NCBI GenBank assembly: GCA_046758905.1
Contig: JBHIBC010000086.1
Coordinates: 1-10,898 of the forward strand
Direction of reading: 5' to 3'
DNA: 10,898 nt
Origin: JBHIBC01 sp046758905
Lineage (GTDB): Bacteria > Acidobacteriota > Polarisedimenticolia > Gp22-AA2
The translations under genes and the position numbers were made by a program. Every line of letters starts with the position of its first letter. The stretch's first letter is position 1. Of the stretch, positions 7,319-10,898 are shown piece by piece. The notes under the pieces were generated by a model. That model ran no database searches. It saw only the letters and a program-made list of their open reading frames with translations, and was not told the origin of the DNA.

Positions 7319-7347
7319 ACGGTAGCGTGGCGGAAACGTGCCGTCAA
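7319..7347 (-). promoter_or_regulatory. Promoter for the NTF2-like exported protein gene
   Basis: On the minus strand, -35 TTGACG (7342-7347, five of six) and -10 TACCGT (7319-7324, three of six, keeping TA and final T) are separated by 17 bases. The -10 ends seven bases before GTG 7311, so transcription would begin at or next to the start codon. The weak -10 limits confidence. Confidence 0.45.
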
Positions 7348-7351
7348 GTGG

Positions 7352-7375
7352 CGGCCGGCGCCGCGGCGCGGGCCG
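7352..7375 (-). terminator. Near-perfect GC inverted repeat directly after the HD-domain gene
   Basis: The 24 bases pair about a centre at 7363/7364: 11 of 12 positions complement, with one G-G mismatch (7357/7370) and a 12-base perfect core (7358-7369). It begins immediately at the stop codon of the HD gene and ends 4 bases before the next promoter's -35. There is no T-tract, so this is a candidate U-less terminator or insulating hairpin. Confidence 0.4.
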
Positions 7376-8797
7376 TCACAGGCGTTCCTGCGCGATGAAC
7401 GGTCGAAGTCGGCGCTCGACCAGCGCGCGCATCCTCTCCGGAAAGCACAGGCGCTGGATCCGCCGCGGCTCGTTGCGGATCGAATCGATGAGCGGCGAGA
7501 TCGTCCTCTCGGACATGTAGCCGACGACACGTCCGCGGATCGACAGTCCGATGTCCTCCGGGGCGGTCCCCATCCGATCCGCGTAGGCGAGGTCCCGGTA
7601 CGGCAGGTCGGTCGCGTCGTCCCCGAGCAGGTAGTAGCGCGGGTCGAGGCCCTTCCCCCGGAACAGGTCGTTGAGCGAGTCCAGCGCCTGGCCGAAGCTC
7701 CTGTGTCGAGTGTCGTTCGTCACGCGCACCGTCTTGAACAGCCGGCGCCGGGTGATCCGCGCACACAGGTCGCGGAGGATCGGGTCGACGGCGCCGGCGC
7801 GGGCGGTGGCCCACTGCGCGAACGACGACAGGATGAGCCAGTCGTCGAGCCTCAGGAAATCCTCGACCGACATCTCTCCGCGGGCGCTCACCAGAGTTCG
7901 GATGGGGGCCGGGCACGGATCGGGGAACCGGCCGGTCTCCCCGTACGAGTCGAGCAGCCGCTGCAGCGCGGTGCGGATCATCTGCTCCGCCGCGCGGCCG
8001 GTCTTGTGGTAATAGACCTGCTGGTACATCAGGTAGCGGCCGATGACGAACTGCTCCGCGGCGTGGTATCCCTTGGTGCCGTTGATCGCGAGGCGCAGAT
8101 CGTCCTCGACCCTGCAGGCCTCGGGCGGCCGGCGGGCGGCCGAACCGCGGCCGGGCCGGGCGGGCGGTCCGGCCGGGCCGCGCCGCGCCAGCCTCAGATT
8201 GGTCAGGATCCAGTCGAGGTCGTAGCGGCCGTACGCCACGCCGGTCATGTAGGAGTCACGCAGGAGGTAGTCGAGGCGGTCGGCATCGAGCTGCGAGGAT
8301 ACGATGTCGCTGACGAACGACGGACGGTAGGCGCGGTCGTAGACGGAGAGGATCTCCTCCGACATTCCCGCCCGCCGCAGCAGCCGTCCCGCCTCGCCCC
8401 GCGCGTTGCGGACGATCAGGCGGGTCCACTCCTCGTGCCGCCGCCCGCCGAACACGCGCTCGTACAGGTGTGAGAAGGGGCCGTGTCCTAGGTCGTGCAG
8501 CAGGGCCGCGACGATCGCCACCAGACGCGTCCTCTCCGCCCGGCGCGGCGGCTCGGGGATCTGCCCCGAGGCCTGCAGCGCGTCGAACATCCGCTTGGCC
8601 AGAAACGCCGCGCCGATCGAATGGGTGAACCGGGTGTGCTCGGCGCCGTGGAAGGTGAGGAACAGCGCCCCGAGCTGCCGGATCCGCCTGAGGCGCTGGA
8701 ACTCGCGGGTGTTCACGAGGTCGACGATCAGCCCCTCGCGCTGCTTGTCGAAGCTGATCGAGCCGTGGATCGGATCGCGGAAGTATTTGTCGGCCAT
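7376..8797 (-). CDS. HD-domain phosphohydrolase (SAMHD1/dGTPase-like, COG1078 type)
   Basis: Metal-dependent HD hydrolase, 473 residues from ATG 8797. The N-terminus FRDPIHGSI (6-14) is a hallmark of this subfamily, whose characterised members (SAMHD1, YwfO/EF1143-like) cleave dNTPs to deoxynucleoside and triphosphate. Metal ligands are visible: H59 in RFTHSIGA, H101-D102 in HDLGHGPFSH (identical to the SAMHD1 motif, including the two extra histidines), and D173 in LDADRLDYLLRD. TKGYHAAEQFVIGRYLMYQQVYYHK (241-265) continues the family pattern. Residues 204-229 form a Pro/Gly/Ala/Arg-rich insert between family blocks. An in-frame GTG at 8845 would overlap the promoter's -35 box, so ATG 8797 is preferred, although its Shine-Dalgarno is weak. 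Nucleotide hydrolysis is likely; the exact substrate is not determined by the sequence. Confidence 0.92.
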   Translation of the reverse strand: MADKYFRDPIHGSISFDKQREGLIVDLVNTREFQRLRRIRQLGALFLTFHGAEHTRFTHSIGAAFLAKRMFDALQASGQIPEPPRRAERTRLVAIVAALLHDLGHGPFSHLYERVFGGRRHEEWTRLIVRNARGEAGRLLRRAGMSEEILSVYDRAYRPSFVSDIVSSQLDADRLDYLLRDSYMTGVAYGRYDLDWILTNLRLARRGPAGPPARPGRGSAARRPPEACRVEDDLRLAINGTKGYHAAEQFVIGRYLMYQQVYYHKTGRAAEQMIRTALQRLLDSYGETGRFPDPCPAPIRTLVSARGEMSVEDFLRLDDWLILSSFAQWATARAGAVDPILRDLCARITRRRLFKTVRVTNDTRHRSFGQALDSLNDLFRGKGLDPRYYLLGDDATDLPYRDLAYADRMGTAPEDIGLSIRGRVVGYMSERTISPLIDSIRNEPRRIQRLCFPERMRALVERRLRPFIAQERL

Positions 8798-8818
8798 GGC
8801 GCTCGCCCCGGTCGCGCA

Positions 8819-8847
8819 AGGATACGCCAGCGATCGTCGGGGCACAA
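8819..8847 (-). promoter_or_regulatory. Promoter for the HD-domain gene
   Basis: Minus-strand -35 TTGTGC (8842-8847, three of six with TTG kept) and -10 TATCCT (8819-8824, four of six) have a 17-base spacer. The expected start near 8812 leaves a leader of about 15 bases before ATG 8797. Confidence 0.45.
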
Positions 8848-8864
8848 CGGCCGCGAGGCGAGTG

Positions 8865-8885
8865 CCCGGGCCTCCTCGGCCCGGG
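8865..8885 (-). terminator. Strong GC hairpin after the beta-propeller gene, no T-tract
   Basis: Arms 8865-8872 and 8878-8885 (cccgggcc / ggcccggg) form eight GC pairs with a 5-base loop, starting 8 bases past the stop at 8894 and 17 bases before the next promoter's -35. Position fits a terminator; the absence of a T-run on the minus strand argues against the classical intrinsic type. Confidence 0.45.
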
Positions 8886-8893
8886 TCGGCCCG

Positions 8894-10303
8894 TCAGGGG
8901 CAGGCGTCCGCGAAGTCGAACCGCCGGAACCCGAGGGAGGATCGGCCGTAGCTCTGATCGAACCCGCCGGCCGACTCGAAGCGGGAAAGATAGAAGAAGG
9001 CCTCGCCCTCCGCCGGGTCGTCCTCGGTCGGGACGGTCCCTCCCGCCCCGTTGGCCACCAGGCAGAGGGTCGACCCCAGGCCGACGTTGCCGGAGAGCTG
9101 AAGCAGGCCGCCGACGGAGCCGCGCAGCACGTCCGTCGATCGGCCCCCGTCGGGCACGTAGGCCTGCAGCGTCCCATCGAGGCCCCACCAGAGAGCGAAA
9201 CTGCGCATGAACATCGCCCGCGCCCGGCTGGCGTCCCACGCGAAGATGCCGTACCCGTCGAACGCCAGGCCCTCGATCGCCGGGAGGCCGTCGATGCCGT
9301 GGTCCGCCGCATCCGCGAGCAGGAGGTCGCCCCCGCCGGCCGAAGCCTCGACGAGATAGAACTGGCCGGTCGGCTCCACCCCCAGGAGCCCCGCCGGGGT
9401 CGGCGCCAGACCCTGCATCCGGGTCGCCAGCGGGCGCTCCCACATCCTGGCCCCCGTGTCGGGGTCGATAGCGAACAGGAACGGCGGGCCCGGGTAGCTC
9501 CCGTACAGGACGCCGTCCCGGTAGGCCAGCCCCTCGAGCGGGGAGTTGCCCGGGGAGATGACCGGCGTCGGGAAGAAGTCGAGGACGCGGCCCAGCAGGT
9601 CGACCCTGTAGGCGCGCGGTCCGCCCAGATCGAGCACCGACACCCACAGATCGGTCCCGTCGTACGCCAGGCCGCGCACGTCGCCGCTGCCGGGGGAGAG
9701 AAAGCTCGAGATCGTCTGCCCCGTCCTCGGGTCGACCAGCAGGATCAGGCGCCGCCCGACATCGCTGATCGCGATCCGGTCCGGGAGCGCGGCGAGGGCG
9801 GTGCTCTGGGCCACCTTGGTGAAGCCCCCGTGCAGCGCGATCTGCTTCCAGCCGGGAGCCGGGCCGACCGAGACGGCCAGATCGAAGAACCGGACGTCTT
9901 CGACGACGCCGTCCACCCTGAGCCTCAGGACGCCCGGCGCGGCGGCGAGCGGCAGCGTCCCGAGCGATTCGCTCACCGGGATCACGGTGATCAGCGGCAC
10001 GTTGCCGCTCGCCACGTCCACGTCGATCCCCCAGCCTCGATCCGGCCCCAGCTCCTCCTGGAGGCCGAACCCGAACGACACCGCCGGCTGGGTGCAGCAT
10101 GTGGTCAGCTCGATCTCCGCCCGGAAGACGACCGGGTCGCCGGTGGTCGGTGAGTCGGGATCGAGCGAGAAGCCGAGGATCGTCCCCGCGGCCTCGGCCG
10201 GGGAGGCGGCGGCCGGGACCGTGGCCAGCAGGATCGCGACGGCGACCCGTCGGAGGAAGGGGCGGAAGAGGGCGCCGGGATCTCCCGGCGGTGAGCGGCG
10301 CAT
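8894..10303 (-). CDS. Secreted beta-propeller-like protein with Ig-like N-domain
   Basis: No named family is recognised. The 469-residue product has a signal peptide (hydrophobic VAVAILLATVPAAA, 20-33; probable cleavage near AEAAG, 36-40). Residues 41-148 look like an all-beta Ig-like domain with a Cys-Cys pair (69-70). Residues about 155-380 carry a recurring G-L-A motif followed by D or similar (GLAYD 211, GLAYR 258, GLAPT 298, GLAFD 345), each 40-47 residues apart with LFAIDPDTGA-like strands, the pattern of an NHL/SMP-30/glutamine-cyclotransferase-type propeller. The C-terminal 70 residues (FFYLSRFESAGGF...SYGRSSLGFRR...ACP) resemble a tail I associate with exported proteins of Acidobacteriota and related phyla. 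No catalytic motif is evident. ATG 10303 follows a good promoter by about 38 bases; no clear Shine-Dalgarno is seen. Binding or surface role is a guess. Confidence 0.85.
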   Translation of the reverse strand: MRRSPPGDPGALFRPFLRRVAVAILLATVPAAASPAEAAGTILGFSLDPDSPTTGDPVVFRAEIELTTCCTQPAVSFGFGLQEELGPDRGWGIDVDVASGNVPLITVIPVSESLGTLPLAAAPGVLRLRVDGVVEDVRFFDLAVSVGPAPGWKQIALHGGFTKVAQSTALAALPDRIAISDVGRRLILLVDPRTGQTISSFLSPGSGDVRGLAYDGTDLWVSVLDLGGPRAYRVDLLGRVLDFFPTPVISPGNSPLEGLAYRDGVLYGSYPGPPFLFAIDPDTGARMWERPLATRMQGLAPTPAGLLGVEPTGQFYLVEASAGGGDLLLADAADHGIDGLPAIEGLAFDGYGIFAWDASRARAMFMRSFALWWGLDGTLQAYVPDGGRSTDVLRGSVGGLLQLSGNVGLGSTLCLVANGAGGTVPTEDDPAEGEAFFYLSRFESAGGFDQSYGRSSLGFRRFDFADACP

Positions 10304-10347
10304 CGACGGCGTTGGAGCGGGCGCGACCGGGCCGCGTTCCGGCCCTC

Positions 10348-10376
10348 CATATACCGCCAGATCGCCCCGCCGTCAA
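10348..10376 (-). promoter_or_regulatory. Sigma-70-like promoter for the beta-propeller gene
   Basis: Minus-strand -35 TTGACG (10371-10376, five of six) and -10 TATATG (10348-10353, four of six) are exactly 17 bases apart. Transcription would start near 10341, giving a leader of about 38 bases before ATG 10303. This is the best promoter match in the window. Confidence 0.65.
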
Positions 10377-10409
10377 CCGGGGGGGCGCCGAGGTATCCCC
10401 GGTTCCCGA

Positions 10410-10429
10410 GCCCGGGCGGCGGCCCGGGC
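10410..10429. repeat. Paired gcccgggc palindromes in the divergent intergenic region
   Basis: Two identical copies of the self-complementary 8-mer gcccgggc (10410-10417 and 10422-10429) lie 4 bases apart between the two divergent promoters. They can form a hairpin or two adjacent binding half-sites for a regulator of both genes. The rest of 10377-10478 is GC-rich with nothing else recognisable. Confidence 0.35.
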
Positions 10430-10478
10430 GGAGCAGGGATTCTCCCCGGCCGGGCCGGGAGCCTCCGGGCGTGGGGGC

Positions 10479-10507
10479 TGGACGTGCCCTCGCCCCGCCC
10501 CCATATT
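10479..10507 (+). promoter_or_regulatory. Promoter for the LysM lipoprotein gene, leaderless arrangement
   Basis: Plus-strand -35 TGGACG (10479-10484, four of six) and -10 CATATT (10502-10507, four of six, keeping A2 and T6) have a 17-base spacer. Eight bases separate the -10 from ATG 10516, so transcription would begin at the start codon. No Shine-Dalgarno exists, which agrees with a leaderless message. Confidence 0.45.
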
Positions 10508-10515
10508 TACCCCCG

Positions 10516-10898
10516 ATGTCCGGCCGTCCCGACTCGACCCGCCCCGGCCCGCCCGCGGCGCTGATCGCCGCCGCGGCGCTCGCCGTCGCCACCGCCTGCG
10601 GCGGGGGGCGGGCGGCCCCGTTGGTGGCCGACCCGGGCCCGCACCCGCGCAGGGAGCCGGGCGGACGGCCGGCCACTTCGGACGCGGGCGGGGTCTACCA
10701 CACGCTGCGGCGCGGTCAGACGCTGTACGCCCTGTCGCGCGCGTACGGAGTCCCGGTCGAGACCCTCATCGAGGTCAACCGCATTGCCGACGTCACCGAC
10801 CTGCCGGTTGGAGCCGTCATCTTCATTCCCGGCGCTCGGAGGACGATCACCGTCCCCGCCTCGTCCCGGCTCCGGTGGCCGCTGAAAGGTCGGATCAC
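10516..10898 (+). CDS. LysM-domain lipoprotein, probable M23 peptidase (NlpD-like), 3' partial
   Basis: Cell-wall-associated lipoprotein open to the right edge (127 codons, no stop). The N-terminus has a hydrophobic stretch AALIAAAALAVATA ending in C28 (A-T-A-C, an acceptable though not ideal lipobox), so it is probably lipidated and anchored in a membrane. A Pro/Gly-rich linker follows. Residues 60-105 form one LysM peptidoglycan-binding domain: VYHTLRRGQTLYALSRAYGV, then LIEVNRIADVTDLPVGAVIF, closing with IPG. Then RLRWPLKGRI (118-127) matches the entry of M23 (LytM) domains, usually WPxxGxI/V followed by S-G-F-G, which would lie beyond the window. Such NlpD/EnvC-type proteins cleave peptidoglycan or activate amidases at division. 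It is divergent from the beta-propeller gene. The ATG at 10516 has no ribosome site but follows a promoter-like element. Confidence 0.88.
   Translation, partial: MSGRPDSTRPGPPAALIAAAALAVATACGGGRAAPLVADPGPHPRREPGGRPATSDAGGVYHTLRRGQTLYALSRAYGVPVETLIEVNRIADVTDLPVGAVIFIPGARRTITVPASSRLRWPLKGRI

Noticed and set aside
7312..7530. Longer N-terminus for the NTF2-like protein (start at 7530)
   Set aside because: It would overlap the HD gene by over 150 bases and place an arginine-rich tract before the signal peptide; GTG 7311 fits the promoter and the signal sequence.
8798..8845. Upstream GTG 8845 as start of the HD gene
   Set aside because: The added 16 residues are not family-like and the codon lies in the predicted -35 box.
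8256..10676. 806-codon minus-strand frame overlapping the HD and beta-propeller genes
   Set aside because: It crosses two well-supported genes in another frame and its sequence is low-complexity Arg/Gly/Pro; a GC-driven shadow.

Overview
The window is very GC-rich throughout and carries dense protein-coding DNA with short intergenic gaps. It looks like a chromosomal segment of an uncultured, aerobic, Gram-negative-type bacterium. A LysM/M23-type lipoprotein, two signal-peptide proteins and a secreted protein with a GG...SYG...CP-style C-terminal tail are reminiscent of Acidobacteriota, Eisenbacteria and similar high-GC lineages. That placement is an inference from style and is weak. I see no tRNA, rRNA, CRISPR array, insertion sequence or phage gene.

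Layout, right to left, because eight of nine genes are on the minus strand. At 10516-10898 (+) a LysM lipoprotein runs off the right edge; its end resembles the entry to an M23 peptidase domain. It diverges from a secreted beta-propeller-like protein (8894-10303). Leftward follow an HD-domain phosphohydrolase of the SAMHD1/dGTPase-like class (7376-8797), an exported protein with two probable NTF2-like domains (6316-7311), the purine enzyme PurF (4830-6281), an acyl-ACP desaturase-type diiron protein (3756-4727), transketolase (1622-3670), a TetR regulator (834-1445), and the alpha subunit of a class I CoA-transferase (1-742), cut by the left edge.

Functional links are modest. Transketolase supplies ribose-5-phosphate, the precursor of the PRPP that PurF consumes, and the HD enzyme may act on nucleotides, so 1622-8797 has a nucleotide/pentose flavour. 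The TetR gene and the CoA-transferase form a separate pair resembling acyl-CoA or steroid-ring catabolism modules. The desaturase points to aerobic lipid modification.

The control layout is the most distinctive thing here. Several gene ends are followed by GC-only hairpins without a T-tract, and in two cases the next gene's sigma-70-like promoter (17-base spacer) follows directly. Two genes without a Shine-Dalgarno sequence (7311- and 10516+) have promoter-like boxes placed so that transcription would begin at the start codon, suggesting leaderless mRNAs. I found no convincing wholly new multi-gene system; the window is mainly housekeeping and exported-protein genes.
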